64,000 nt of DNA from UBA6054 sp963975575 (GTDB lineage Bacteria; Planctomycetota; Phycisphaerae; Phycisphaerales; UBA1924): positions 496,001 to 560,000 of the forward strand of contig CAXBHL010000002.1 of the NCBI GenBank assembly GCA_963975575.1, in the 5' to 3' direction. Below, one piece after another: positions 16,934 through 26,089 of the stretch. The notes beneath the pieces were generated by a model. The model was not told where the DNA came from and did not search any database. It saw nothing but the letters and a program-made list of their open reading frames with translations. Each line of letters opens with the position of its first letter. Within the stretch, counting starts at the first letter, position 1. Position numbers and translations under genes: made by a program.

Positions 16934-18421
16934 ATGCCCACCTCCCCGTTCCGATCCGCCCTGCCCGCTGCCCTACCCGTGGCATTGGTCCTGACCGCTT
17001 TCGCGGGCGCCTCGTTCGGTGCGCCCGAACGGTGCGCGGGCCACGACCACGCGGCCCCGGCCGCCCCGGGCGTCGAACTCGTCCACGCCTGCTGGGAGGG
17101 CGCCGACGGCCACCTGACCGGCACGCTGATCCCCCTTCAGACACTCGACCCCGAGACGGTCGCGCTGCGCGAAGCCCTGGCCAACCGGACCCTCGCCCGC
17201 GGCGTCGCCAACAAGATCGACGTCGTGTTCGTGGGCGACGGCTACACCGCGGCCGAGCAGGGACTCTTCCAGTCCGACGTCGACGCGATCGAGGCGGGCA
17301 TGTTCGTCTACGAGCCGTTCATCACCTACCGCCCGTTCTTCCGTGTCCAGCGCGTCGAGGTCATCTCGCCCGAGTCGGGTGTGGACAACGACCCCACCCA
17401 GGGTATCAACCGGAACACCGCGCTCGACATGGCGTTCTGGTGCGGCGGGACCGAGCGCGCGCTGTGCGTCAGCGTGAACAAGGCCCTCAACGCCGCCGGC
17501 AACGGCGTGTCCACCGACGTCGACCAGGTCGTGGCTATCGCAAACACCACCAAGTACGGCGGCGTCGGGTACCCCTCGAGCAACCTCGCCACGTCATCCG
17601 GGCGCAACTCGTCGGCCACGCAGATCGTCATCCACGAGCTGGGCCACTCGCTGGGCAACCTCGCCGACGAGTATTCCTACGGCGGACCGGCCAACTACAC
17701 AGGCGGCGAGCCCGGCACGGCCAACCTGTCCGTCTTCAACGCCACGCAGATGGCCGCACAGAGCCGCAAGTGGTACCGCTGGCTCGGCGTCAGCCGCACG
17801 GGCTTCGACGGCCCCGTCAACACCTCCGAGGGCGGCGGTTACTCGGAGACGGGCATCTACCGCCCCAGCAACAACTCGATGATGCGCAACCTCGCCCGCC
17901 CGTTCAACCTGCCCGGCGCCGAGGCCCTCATCGCGGAGTTCTACCGCGAGGTCTCCCCGATCGAGATCGCCACCCCGACCGACGCCGTCATTACCGGAGC
18001 AGACACCGTCTTCGTCCAGCCGGTGCAGCCCAACGGGCACAGCCTGGAAATCTTCTGGGAACTCGACGGCCAGCCGCTCGTGTCGGCCACCGGGCAGACC
18101 CACCTCGACCTGGCCGCGTTGGGCCTGGACGACGGGGTCGAGCGTGAACTGCGCGTCACCGTCATCGACCCCACCGACATGGTCCGCAGCCCGATCATCC
18201 GGGACGGCCTGCTGACGCAGCGTCTGACCTGGACGATCAACCCGTGCGTCAACCCCGCCGACCTGGACAACAGCGGCACGCTGGACTTCTTCGATGTGTC
18301 CTCGTTCGTGATCGCCTTCAACCTGCGTGACCCGATCGCGGACTTCGACAACTCCGGCACGTTCGACTTCTTCGATTTCTCGTCGTTCCTGGCGGCGTTC
18401 AACAGCCCGTGCCCGGATTGA
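16934..18421 (+). CDS. Exported M64-type (IgA peptidase-like) metallopeptidase with a C-terminal dockerin-like tag
   Basis: A 495-residue protein with a signal peptide (ALPVALVLTAFAGASFG). Around residues 95-340 it matches the M64 family: VVFVGDGYTAAEQ near the start, and the zinc motif HELGHS (His234, Glu235, His238) followed by LADEY, whose Asp/Glu region usually supplies the third ligand. The last 55 residues, after a cysteine, contain two 'D-N-S-G-x-x-D-F-F-D' calcium-loop motifs (DLDNSGTLDFFD and DFDNSGTFDFFD) and end in NSPCPD. This tag recurs in other exported proteins of the window and may direct attachment or sorting. It would act outside the cytoplasmic membrane; its substrate is unknown. 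Confidence 0.88.
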   Translation: MPTSPFRSALPAALPVALVLTAFAGASFGAPERCAGHDHAAPAAPGVELVHACWEGADGHLTGTLIPLQTLDPETVALREALANRTLARGVANKIDVVFVGDGYTAAEQGLFQSDVDAIEAGMFVYEPFITYRPFFRVQRVEVISPESGVDNDPTQGINRNTALDMAFWCGGTERALCVSVNKALNAAGNGVSTDVDQVVAIANTTKYGGVGYPSSNLATSSGRNSSATQIVIHELGHSLGNLADEYSYGGPANYTGGEPGTANLSVFNATQMAAQSRKWYRWLGVSRTGFDGPVNTSEGGGYSETGIYRPSNNSMMRNLARPFNLPGAEALIAEFYREVSPIEIATPTDAVITGADTVFVQPVQPNGHSLEIFWELDGQPLVSATGQTHLDLAALGLDDGVERELRVTVIDPTDMVRSPIIRDGLLTQRLTWTINPCVNPADLDNSGTLDFFDVSSFVIAFNLRDPIADFDNSGTFDFFDFSSFLAAFNSPCPD

Positions 18422-18428
18422 ACCGGCT

Positions 18429-20009
18429 TCAGGGTGATGTGCCGGCGGACGCCGCGTCGCCGGCGCGGAAGAACACCACGATGGTCTCGGTCCAGTGGTG
18501 GGGGGCCCAGGTCTTGCCCCGCCCCTCGTTGAGGTACGGGTCCAGCTCGTAGCCGACCGTCATCGTGCCGCCCGGCACAACGATCGATGATACATCGACC
18601 TTCCATGGCAGCACGAGCGACCCGGGCGCCCACCCGGCGCGGTCGAACTTCCAGGTGCCCCGCTGCGGACGGCAGGGGTTCAGGTACACGTCTTCGTTCC
18701 AGAGGTTGTTCCACTCGATCACCTCGCCCTTGTCCGTCACGACCGACAGGGTGCGCCCGAGCGGCATGAACTCACCGGCGTTGTCGGTGTTCGGTTCCAT
18801 CCCGTGCCCGGTGGCGGTGGTCATCACGCGGGCGTGCGTGGCGCCGTCCGGCGCGACCAGACTGCGCGGAGCGAAGGTGTTGGACGCTGGGTTGTCCGGG
18901 TTGCCGATCTCCACGTCGCCCGACCAGAGTTTGACAACCTGCATCGGCTCGGCTTCCGGCTCGCCGGGGTAGAAGTCCAGGTCGAACGAAACCAACCAGC
19001 CCTTCATGGAGGTTCCGATGTCGCAGCCGAGTGTGCGGGTGCCCTTGAACAGCGGCAGCAGGTGGGTGACGTCCGCCTTCCAGGTCCATCCCTTGCGGAA
19101 GGGCGTGATGAACCGCAGCACCTCGAATCGTTCGGGCCCGGCATCTTCGCCGCGCGGATCCCAGATGTGGATCACGCCCTTCTTGTCCCAGTGGTCGTAC
19201 CCGACCTCGGGCTCGGCGAGCGTCAGCGTGGCCACGACGCGGGCCACCCGCACGGGCACGCCGGAGAAGTCGGCCTCCAGGCGCGGGGTCCGGTCCCCGG
19301 CGTGGACAAAGTAGGAATCGAACACCTGCACGCGGACCGGCTCGGCGGTGGCCGCGGGATCGATCGAGCCCGAGCGTTCGATGCCGGCGTCCGATATGGC
19401 GCCGACCGCATCGGCCGAGCCCGTTTTCGCGCCGGCGGGGAAGGGCCTCAGGCCCAGCAGCGGCAGGTCATCGATGACGTGTTGACCCCCGACGCTGACG
19501 TCCAGCAGGCCCGTGCCGACGACGAACCGCAGCTCGGCCGTGACCGCGACCGGCGCGCCGGTGCGGAACTCGACCGGGCAGAGCACGTTGTGGATCTCGG
19601 TACCGTTGATGTGGACGGACAGCTCGCGTTGCGGCCGCCCGTACCAGTTGCCCGCCTCATCGAACCATCCCATGGGGTACTTCGGCTTGCCGTCGGTGTC
19701 CTGGGTGACTTCCGTTTCGGTGGGCGGCGGGTTATGGGTGTCCAACGCGATGGCGACCGTGTACGGCGCGTTCGGCTCGTCCCAGGTGAATGAATCGGGC
19801 ACGATCAGCCCGCGTGGGTACTCCCGCGTGTCGAAGAGCACCAGCCCCACGCCGCGGGCTCCGTCGGCGGGCAGCGTGACGCTGGTTTCCACACGCACGG
19901 TCGCGGCCATCGCGTCCGGTTCGGACCGGGCGATCGCCAAACCCACGCATAAAGACACCGCGACGAACGCCGCGGTGGTTTGAAAGTTGATCAGTTTCTT
20001 TGCACGCAT
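18429..20009 (-). CDS. Exported PNGase F-like protein
   Basis: A 526-residue protein with a signal peptide (FVAVSLCVGLAIA). The C-terminal 250 residues carry features of peptide-N-glycosidase F: 'RFITPFRKGWTWKADVTHLL', a 'HGMEPN-DN-GEF' segment, 'NLWNEDVYLNPCRPQRGTW' and 'FDRAGWAPG'. In PNGase F this region helps remove N-linked glycans from proteins. The N-terminal half is a separate beta-rich segment. Glycosidase activity is inferred only; several relatives lack it. The gene is convergent with the M64 peptidase, with stop codons seven bases apart. A TANNNT hexamer lies six bases before the ATG. Confidence 0.8.
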   Translation of the reverse strand: MRAKKLINFQTTAAFVAVSLCVGLAIARSEPDAMAATVRVETSVTLPADGARGVGLVLFDTREYPRGLIVPDSFTWDEPNAPYTVAIALDTHNPPPTETEVTQDTDGKPKYPMGWFDEAGNWYGRPQRELSVHINGTEIHNVLCPVEFRTGAPVAVTAELRFVVGTGLLDVSVGGQHVIDDLPLLGLRPFPAGAKTGSADAVGAISDAGIERSGSIDPAATAEPVRVQVFDSYFVHAGDRTPRLEADFSGVPVRVARVVATLTLAEPEVGYDHWDKKGVIHIWDPRGEDAGPERFEVLRFITPFRKGWTWKADVTHLLPLFKGTRTLGCDIGTSMKGWLVSFDLDFYPGEPEAEPMQVVKLWSGDVEIGNPDNPASNTFAPRSLVAPDGATHARVMTTATGHGMEPNTDNAGEFMPLGRTLSVVTDKGEVIEWNNLWNEDVYLNPCRPQRGTWKFDRAGWAPGSLVLPWKVDVSSIVVPGGTMTVGYELDPYLNEGRGKTWAPHHWTETIVVFFRAGDAASAGTSP

Positions 20010-20015
20010 GCGGAC

Positions 20016-20021
20016 ACGATA
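20016..20021 (-). promoter_or_regulatory. Putative -10 element of a leaderless transcript
   Basis: On the minus strand TATCGT ends six bases before the ATG of the PNGase F-like gene. No ribosome binding site is seen. Confidence 0.4.
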
Positions 20022-20085
20022 CCGTCTCGTGCCCGCTACGCAACCCGTCAGGAGCGCATGTCGCGCAAACAGCGCACAGAAAGCG

Positions 20086-20853
20086 TCATTCGGCCGCGAC
20101 CGAGGCCTCGGCGGAATCCTCGGTGACCATCTCGACGGGGATCTGAACTTCCCACCACTGGTCGGCGACGCGCACGTTCGGCCCGTTGTAGCCCAGCGTG
20201 CGGGGCAGGCCCGTCCGTGTCCAGCCCGGGTTGCTCGCCAGCCACGCGTCGAGTCGGGCGGCCAGTTCTTCGGTCTGGTCCCAGCCCCGCCGCCCGCGCA
20301 CGCCGATCGACAGGAAGGTCTTGGGCTGGGTGTCGATGATGGTGATTTGCCCGTCTTCGCCGGTCGGTCCGTTCTCGGTCGTGTGATAGAGGAACGCCAT
20401 CGTCCACTGGTCCGCGTTCTGATCGGCGTCGGTGTCGGCGTACTCCATCTCGACCGGGGCGGTCATGGCGATGTCGTTGCGGGTGATGTGCTGGAAGAGG
20501 GGCCAGAAGCCGTTCTGGCCCATGCGTCCCGGGCCGCCCTGTGCACTGAACTCCGCCCGGCGGATGCTGGGATAGTGCTTGAGTTCGATCGCCCCGGGGG
20601 GCGTGGGGGCTGGATAGCCCACCGGCAGTTTCGTGTCCGTGGCCACACGGCCGGCCCGGTACAGGGGGCCTTCCGGGCCTTCGCGGCTGGCCAGTTCGGC
20701 CTCGGGCTCGCCGCCCACGCGCAGGATCCAGGCGCCGGATTCCATCGTCGTGGCGCCGGGCGGCGCGACCTCGTGCAATGGAGCCGCCTCCGCGGCGGAT
20801 TCGGAACCGGGCGAGAGGAACGCGAGGGCGACGATCGGGATCAGCGTGTGCAT
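20086..20853 (-). CDS. Exported SOUL-family heme-binding protein
   Basis: A 255-residue protein starting MHTLIPIVALAFLSPGSES, a signal peptide, with GGAGG ten bases before the ATG. The SOUL domain is recognisable from 'IELKHYPSIRRAEF' (about residue 90), 'FWPLFQHITRNDIAMTAPVEM' (about 115-135) and the final 'VQIPVE' strand. SOUL/HBP proteins bind tetrapyrroles, so a periplasmic heme or porphyrin role is plausible. It lies upstream of the PNGase F-like gene on the same strand, separated by 76 bases. Confidence 0.88.
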   Translation of the reverse strand: MHTLIPIVALAFLSPGSESAAEAAPLHEVAPPGATTMESGAWILRVGGEPEAELASREGPEGPLYRAGRVATDTKLPVGYPAPTPPGAIELKHYPSIRRAEFSAQGGPGRMGQNGFWPLFQHITRNDIAMTAPVEMEYADTDADQNADQWTMAFLYHTTENGPTGEDGQITIIDTQPKTFLSIGVRGRRGWDQTEELAARLDAWLASNPGWTRTGLPRTLGYNGPNVRVADQWWEVQIPVEMVTEDSAEASVAAE

Positions 20854-20916
20854 GGGGAGCCTCCGTTCCCCCGGGTTCGCCCGGCAAGCCCCCGCGGATG
20901 TCCCGGCCTGCGGCCT

Positions 20917-21963
20917 TTATCCGGCTTCCGGCGGGCTCGCTTCAGCCTCCAGACCCCGCCGGTCCATCCCGGGCACCCGCTCCCCGTCGACAGTCACTTC
21001 ATAGTCAGTCGGCACGCGCAGCCCGCCGGTCGTGGTCGAGCCAAGGTACCGACGCTCGACGGTCCCGATCATCATCGACGATGCCCGATCGCGGCAGGCG
21101 GACGAAACGATCGCCCCCGCATCGTCCACCACGAGATCCATCGTCACGCCGCCCGCGTGCACTCGCACGCCGTCGCCCGCCCCGGCTTGGCCGACCGACT
21201 CCGCGACCGCGTCGCCCCGCTCGAAGGACGCCAGCATGGCCAGCGGGTGACGCAGCGCTTCACGCCGGCACGCGTCGATCTGGTCCGACACCATCGCCCG
21301 CGCCGACCCGTCCGGATCGCTGACCGTGCCCCGGTCGCCGGCCCAGGCGCGGCGCCACACCCGCTCGTTCCATCGCTCGGAGTGTTCGAGCAGAAGCCTC
21401 CTCAGCCCGTACCGCGTCCGGACCTCGTGCTCGTAGTCGTTGCCGCCGGACTCAACCTGCCGGAGCCGCACGATCTCGAACCCGGCAAACGTGTTTATCC
21501 CTTTCCCGCCGGTCGCGTAGCGGACCGCCCTTGCGAGCACCTCGGCCGCGGCGGCGGCGGACTCGGGCGACGGCTCGATCGCCGGATCGTCCGATTCCAG
21601 GAGTCGGTCGTGGTGTTCGAGGAAGGTCTCGCGGCACGACTCGGACGCGAACAGGTACACGCGCCCGTCGATCGCGGCGTAGAGATCGACCCGTCCCTCC
21701 CCCGAGAACGGCCCCATCCGGGCGCACGAGCCCCCGAGCCGCACCGCGTAGCGGGCCGGGTTCGCCCGAAACACTTCCCGCGACGCCTCGTTGACGAACC
21801 GGTAGACCCGCCCCTCGTGCTCCGCCGTGATCCCGGGCTCTCCGGCGCGATGCTCGTCGTGCTCGACCAGCACGACCGGGTCCACAGGCAGCGGCTCCGG
21901 CTTGGCCGTCCCGGCGGCCGCGGCGAGGGTCAGCGAAAGGGCGATGGCGATCGTGCGGATCAT
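20917..21963 (-). CDS. Exported protein with two YHS-like metal-binding modules
   Basis: The ATG at 21963 has GGGAG nine bases upstream and starts a signal peptide (MIRTIAIALSLTLAAAAG), giving 348 residues. Two consecutive stretches resemble YHS domains. One has 'EGRVYRFVNEASREVFRANPARY' and the other 'DGRVYLFASESCRETFLEHHDRLL'; each has the aromatic-F-x-S/N-x-x-x-x-E-x-F pattern. YHS domains often bind copper or other metals, but here the usual leading Y-H-S-containing cysteine site is not obvious. The C-terminal half is not recognised. It is divergent from the serine hydrolase gene, 81 bases apart. Confidence 0.65.
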   Translation of the reverse strand: MIRTIAIALSLTLAAAAGTAKPEPLPVDPVVLVEHDEHRAGEPGITAEHEGRVYRFVNEASREVFRANPARYAVRLGGSCARMGPFSGEGRVDLYAAIDGRVYLFASESCRETFLEHHDRLLESDDPAIEPSPESAAAAAEVLARAVRYATGGKGINTFAGFEIVRLRQVESGGNDYEHEVRTRYGLRRLLLEHSERWNERVWRRAWAGDRGTVSDPDGSARAMVSDQIDACRREALRHPLAMLASFERGDAVAESVGQAGAGDGVRVHAGGVTMDLVVDDAGAIVSSACRDRASSMMIGTVERRYLGSTTTGGLRVPTDYEVTVDGERVPGMDRRGLEAEASPPEAG

Positions 21964-22032
21964 GGGGGCGTCTCCCGTGGGTTGCGCCCAGCGTACCACG
22001 CCCGGCCCGTTCCTCCAACCGCCGGGACCGGA

Positions 22033-22038
22033 TAGGCT
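22033..22038 (+). promoter_or_regulatory. Putative -10 element of a leaderless transcript
   Basis: TAGGCT ends six bases before the ATG of the serine hydrolase gene. There is no ribosome binding site in the gap. Confidence 0.35.
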
Positions 22039-22044
22039 GGCGGT

Positions 22045-23373
22045 ATGAAGCGGGTGATCCGGGCGGTTATTGCGATGGGGGCGAGTGCCATGGGGAGCGT
22101 GGCGTCGGCGCAGGATGAACGTGCATTGACGGACCCATACCGGGTCGCGATCGAAGTCTCAAAGGCGGTCGACGCCGCGGACAGCAAGCTGTCCGTGTTC
22201 CGGCCGGGCGTGCGGGAGGACGGTTCGTGGGGCTTGGCGTTGATCTCGGGGATCAGTTCGGAACGCGACGGAACCATCCTGCACCAGGCCTATCTCGGCG
22301 AACTTGGGCGGTACTTTTATCCGGCCAGCACCGTCAAGCTCTACGCGGCGTTGGCGGCGTACGAGACGGTGAACGAACTCGCGCTCGTACACCCCGATGC
22401 GAACATATCTGAAACTACGCCTTTGCGCATCTACCCAATGGGAGACGAGGGTTTCCCGCGGGACTTTGATCCGACGCACACCAAGACCCAGGGGCGTGGC
22501 ATCGGACCCGGCCCCCTGACTCCGGCACGGGAAGCGCACAAGATCTTTGTCGTGTCGGACAACCCGGCTTTCAACACCTTGTACGACTTCGTCGGGCAGG
22601 ACGACCTGAACAGGCGCATCCGTCAATGGGGAGCCCACGCAACGCAGATCGTGCACCGTCTGGCAATCGCCCTCACCGCGGACGAGAACCGCAGGGCCCC
22701 GCGGGTCGATCTCGGGTTCGGGCCCGGTGCCCCGCAGATCGGAGAGCGGACCGCGACCATGCCGCACGCGATCCAGCCGCAGACCGAAGGATTCCTGCTC
22801 GGGCGGGGCTTCCTGCAAAGCGGCACGCTGGTTGAAGAGCCGTTCGATTTCTCGGACAAGAACTTCACCACGCTGTTGGATCTGCAGTTGGTGCTGGCGC
22901 GCCTGGTGCGGCCGGATATCAGCCACTTTGAATGCTGCCCGACCATCCGGGATGACGGCATGTTCGCCAGCATGAAGACCGGCCCTCTCCCCGGCCGCCC
23001 CATCGATCTCACCGACGCCCAACGCGTCCAACTCATCGCCAGCGCCACCATGTACCCCCGCGAGTCCGTGTCGCCCAGGTACGACCCCGCCGAGTACCCT
23101 GACGACCACGCCAAGTTTCTCCTCCCCGGCCTGCTCCGCGTCCGCCCGCTGGAAGAGTGGCGGATCGTCAACAAGATCGGCCTGGCGTACGGGTTCGTCA
23201 CCGAGAACGCGTACGTCGAGCACCGGCCCACCGGGCACGCCGTGTTCGTGGCGGCCGTCATCCACCGCAACCCCAACGGCATCTACAACGACAACCAATA
23301 CGACTACGAAACCACCCTGGCCGAGATGGCCACCCTGGGCGAGGTGGTGGGGCGGGCGTTGGTGGGCGACTGA
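22045..23373 (+). CDS. Exported serine hydrolase of the class A beta-lactamase fold
   Basis: A 442-residue protein with a signal peptide ending near ASAQ. The three active-site elements of the penicillin-recognising fold are in order: S-T-V-K at 95-98 (nucleophile Ser95, Lys98), S-D-N at 171-173, and K-I-G at 376-378 in place of the usual K-T/S-G. The protein is much longer than class A beta-lactamases (about 290 residues), with a large insertion between the second and third motifs. It may be a peptidase or esterase of cell-wall material rather than an antibiotic hydrolase. It stands alone between divergent and spaced neighbours. Confidence 0.82.
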   Translation: MKRVIRAVIAMGASAMGSVASAQDERALTDPYRVAIEVSKAVDAADSKLSVFRPGVREDGSWGLALISGISSERDGTILHQAYLGELGRYFYPASTVKLYAALAAYETVNELALVHPDANISETTPLRIYPMGDEGFPRDFDPTHTKTQGRGIGPGPLTPAREAHKIFVVSDNPAFNTLYDFVGQDDLNRRIRQWGAHATQIVHRLAIALTADENRRAPRVDLGFGPGAPQIGERTATMPHAIQPQTEGFLLGRGFLQSGTLVEEPFDFSDKNFTTLLDLQLVLARLVRPDISHFECCPTIRDDGMFASMKTGPLPGRPIDLTDAQRVQLIASATMYPRESVSPRYDPAEYPDDHAKFLLPGLLRVRPLEEWRIVNKIGLAYGFVTENAYVEHRPTGHAVFVAAVIHRNPNGIYNDNQYDYETTLAEMATLGEVVGRALVGD

Positions 23374-23704
23374 CGCGGTGGGGGTTGGGGGGGCCGGAGG
23401 GGCCCGGGTCCGAGAACCTCTTTTATCAAGCGGGAACCCGGGGCCGGGGCGACCGGGCGGAGATATTTCTGGAAATATTGCACGGTCCGCGGAACACGGC
23501 TGCATCCGCGGCGTGTTCGGATCAGTATGGCTGGAACAGACGATCCGAGGCGTAGGATCGTCGTATAGGAAAGCGTCAGGGGATCCCGCCCGATCGGTCG
23601 GGATCAGTCAGCGCGATTCTCGCACAACCACGCCCCTTCTCGGGGCGTCCCCCGCGGGCCGAACCGCCCCCGGGGGACGGATCTGGACTGGAACGGAGCG
23701 AACC
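23374..23704. other. 330-base intergenic region with palindromes, no gene seen
   Basis: No frame here has a start with support. An AT-rich block (ATATTTCTGGAAATAT, 23463-23478) is a near-palindrome. A hairpin at 23582-23605 has a perfect 7-bp stem (GATCCCG/CGGGATC). Either could be part of the promoter or leader of the DUF1573 gene that follows, or a terminator for the serine hydrolase gene. Confidence 0.4.
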
Positions 23705-24808
23705 ATGTCAGCAATGCGACCCGGTTGGACGGCCTTCGCGGCCACGGCGGCCCTCTCGATCCCCCTCTGCGGCGCCTCCGCCCAGTTGCTGCCCCCGGCC
23801 AACGACTCCGCCCCGGCCGCCAGCCCGGTCGTCGAGCCCGACGCCCTCGCCGGCCAGGGACGCATCGTGTTCATCGACGAGACCGCCGACGCCGGCGAGA
23901 TCTTCGACCTCGAGCCCGCGCCCCTCGAGTTCAAGTTCCGCAACGTGGGCGGCGGCCCTCTGACCGTCACCAGCATCAAGCCAACCTGCGGCTGCACCGT
24001 CGCCGAGATGGAGCAGAAGGTCTACGCCCCCAACGAGATCGGCACCATCAAGGTGACCTTCGACCCCCACGGTCGCCAGGGCAACGTGGCCCGCACCATC
24101 CAGGTCTTCACCGACTCGATCACCACGCCGGCCAAGGTCGTGACCGTCAAGGCCTTCGTCAAGCCGGTCGTGCTGACCATCCCGTCGGATATCGTCAACT
24201 TCGAGGCGGTCAACAAGGGCCAGAGCGCCACCCGCGAGGTCCGTGTCATGGGCCGCTTCCCGGAGTTCGAGGTCAGCCGGGTGAGCATCACCGACCCCAT
24301 GATGTACGAGACCGAGGTCGTGCCGATCGGCAGCGCCGAGGTCATGGGCGAGACGCTCTACGAGCACCTCATCCGCGTCACCCTCAAGGACGACGCCGCG
24401 CCGGGCAACCACGCGAGCACGCTGACCATCCGCACCAACGACGAGCGCAAGCCCCTGTTCTCGATAGCCGTCATGTCCCGCGTCATCGGCGACCTTGAGC
24501 TGTCCCCCGTCCGCATGACGCTCGGGCGTCTGGCCGTCGGCGACACCTTCGAGCGCGAGCTGCGGGTCCGCAGCCGCAGCGCCCAGCCGTTCGAGCTGAC
24601 CGGCGCGGCGATGTCGAACCCGGCCGTGGCGGTCGACTTCACGGTCGAGCCCGTGGACCCCGAGAACAAGAGCGAGTGGATCATCCGCGCCAAGGGCCGC
24701 GTGCTGGCCGTCGCGCCGCGGTTCAACACCACCGTCAACCTGCTCACCGACGTCAAGGGCGAGGAACTCACCCCGGTGCAGATGAACGGCGTCCTGCGCC
24801 CGAACTGA
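23705..24808 (+). CDS. Exported DUF1573-family protein
   Basis: A 367-residue protein with a signal peptide (ending near ASAQ) and GGAG nine bases before its ATG. The first immunoglobulin-like domain has the DUF1573 hallmark: 'F-F-N-G-PL-V--I-PTCGC', with the C-G-C pair at residues 95-97 followed by a 'Y-P-E-G'-type loop and an 'F-P-GR-G' strand. Two or three more Ig-like domains follow to the C-terminus without cysteines. The function of DUF1573 is not established. It is the first gene of a run with rhodanese and MauE proteins, suggesting a shared thiol-related role. Confidence 0.85.
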   Translation: MSAMRPGWTAFAATAALSIPLCGASAQLLPPANDSAPAASPVVEPDALAGQGRIVFIDETADAGEIFDLEPAPLEFKFRNVGGGPLTVTSIKPTCGCTVAEMEQKVYAPNEIGTIKVTFDPHGRQGNVARTIQVFTDSITTPAKVVTVKAFVKPVVLTIPSDIVNFEAVNKGQSATREVRVMGRFPEFEVSRVSITDPMMYETEVVPIGSAEVMGETLYEHLIRVTLKDDAAPGNHASTLTIRTNDERKPLFSIAVMSRVIGDLELSPVRMTLGRLAVGDTFERELRVRSRSAQPFELTGAAMSNPAVAVDFTVEPVDPENKSEWIIRAKGRVLAVAPRFNTTVNLLTDVKGEELTPVQMNGVLRPN

Positions 24809-24889
24809 ACCGACCCGGCAGCACACCCGAGCCGACCGAGCAGACGCCCCGGGCCCGGCCCGGGGCGTTCGTGAAAGGACACCCGGCCC

Positions 24890-25474
24890 ATGCCGACGCT
24901 GGCCTCCACACTCTCCCGATTTCTCGCCATCGTCGGGCTGGGCTTCCTGCTCGCCACGGGGCACCAGTTCGTCCGAACCGCGTGGCTGGGCCACCCGTCG
25001 ATCGTCCTGACGCGCGCGGCGCCTACCCCAGACAACACCCCCTTGCCCGCGCCCGTCGGGACCGACCCGACGCCCGTCCAGCCGGATCCCGTCGAAATGC
25101 CCGATCAGCCGGCCTCGCCACTCGACGCGCCCGTCAAGGATGGATCGATCACCCTGCGTGAGGCCTACGAGCTGTTCGAGCAGGGCGTCTTCTTCCTCGA
25201 CGCCCGCCACGAGGAGGACTTCAACGCCGGCCACATCGAGGGCGCCTTCTGGATGCCCGCGGCCCGGGTCACCACCGAAGAGGGACGCACCGACCTCTCC
25301 ATCATCGAACCCGGCGGCACCGTGGTCATCTATTGCACCGGCGGCGACTGCGACGCCTCGGAGAACACCGCCCTGCGGATCGAACGCATGGGCTTCAACT
25401 TCGACATCCGAATCCTCGGCAAGGGCTACACCGACTGGGTCGACGCCGGCCTTCCCACGGGGGTGGCCCCATGA
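24890..25474 (+). CDS. Membrane-anchored rhodanese-domain protein
   Basis: A 194-residue protein with one N-terminal membrane segment (residues 9-24), a proline-rich spacer to about residue 80, then a single rhodanese domain facing the periplasm. The active-site loop is YCTGGDCDAS with Cys149 in the catalytic position and a second cysteine, Cys154, inside the loop. Rhodaneses move sulfane sulfur or act in thiol relay. Its stop codon overlaps the start of the next gene by four bases (ATGA), so the two are translationally coupled. Confidence 0.88.
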   Translation: MPTLASTLSRFLAIVGLGFLLATGHQFVRTAWLGHPSIVLTRAAPTPDNTPLPAPVGTDPTPVQPDPVEMPDQPASPLDAPVKDGSITLREAYELFEQGVFFLDARHEEDFNAGHIEGAFWMPAARVTTEEGRTDLSIIEPGGTVVIYCTGGDCDASENTALRIERMGFNFDIRILGKGYTDWVDAGLPTGVAP

Positions 25475-26001
25475 GCGGCCTGCGCATCGCCGAATCCATC
25501 GTGGTCCAGCTGCCCCTGCGTCTGGGTCTGGGCGGGCTGTTCTGCCTCGCCGCGTTCAAGAAACTGCAGGACCCCCAGTCCTTCGCCGAGGCCATCAAGG
25601 GCTTCCGCGTGGTCGATCACGCCGAACTGGGCAACCTGATTGTCTCGGCGGCCTTCGTCCTGCCCTGGGTGGAGATGATCGCGGGCATCCTGCTGATCCT
25701 GGGCCTGTGGACCCGTGCGGCCGCGGTGGTGGTGGGCCTGGCCCTGGCCGCGTTCATCGCCGGGCTGCTCTCGGTCATCATCCGCAAGCTCGACGCGAGC
25801 TGCTCCTGTTTCGGGGACCTGAACCTGTTCTGCGGGTCCAAGGTTGGGTGGTGTCAGGTGATCCGCAACCTGATCATGCTGCTGCCCACCGCCTACCTGA
25901 TCTGGCGGGGCGGCGGCCTGGTGGCCCTGGACGCGGTGCTGGAGCGATCCGGGCCCCGGGGCCCGGGCGGATCGGTCGACGCCATCGGGGACCGGGCCTA
26001 A
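25471..26001 (+). CDS. MauE/DoxX-type membrane protein
   Basis: A 176-residue protein with four membrane helices. The MauE-like feature is the C-x-C-F-G motif at the end of the third helix (Cys111, Cys113), followed by Cys121 and Cys128, giving four conserved cysteines near one membrane face. MauE proteins are thought to pass electrons or disulfides to periplasmic partners. The start overlaps the rhodanese stop codon by four bases. Together with DUF1573 upstream this makes a compact exported thiol-redox module. Confidence 0.85.
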   Translation: MSGLRIAESIVVQLPLRLGLGGLFCLAAFKKLQDPQSFAEAIKGFRVVDHAELGNLIVSAAFVLPWVEMIAGILLILGLWTRAAAVVVGLALAAFIAGLLSVIIRKLDASCSCFGDLNLFCGSKVGWCQVIRNLIMLLPTAYLIWRGGGLVALDAVLERSGPRGPGGSVDAIGDRA

Positions 26002-26089
26002 ACTCGCGGTTCAGAACAGGTATCCGTCGTCCGGGACCGGCCTTGTGGGCCGCGACCGGGCCGATCAGCCCAAGACGGAGTGACAGACT

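Noticed and set aside
22045..23373. Calling the serine hydrolase an antibiotic-resistance beta-lactamase
   Set aside because: The three active-site motifs are present, but the protein is about 150 residues too long, the KTG triad is KIG, and there is no omega-loop glutamate motif that I can place. The broader family name is safer.
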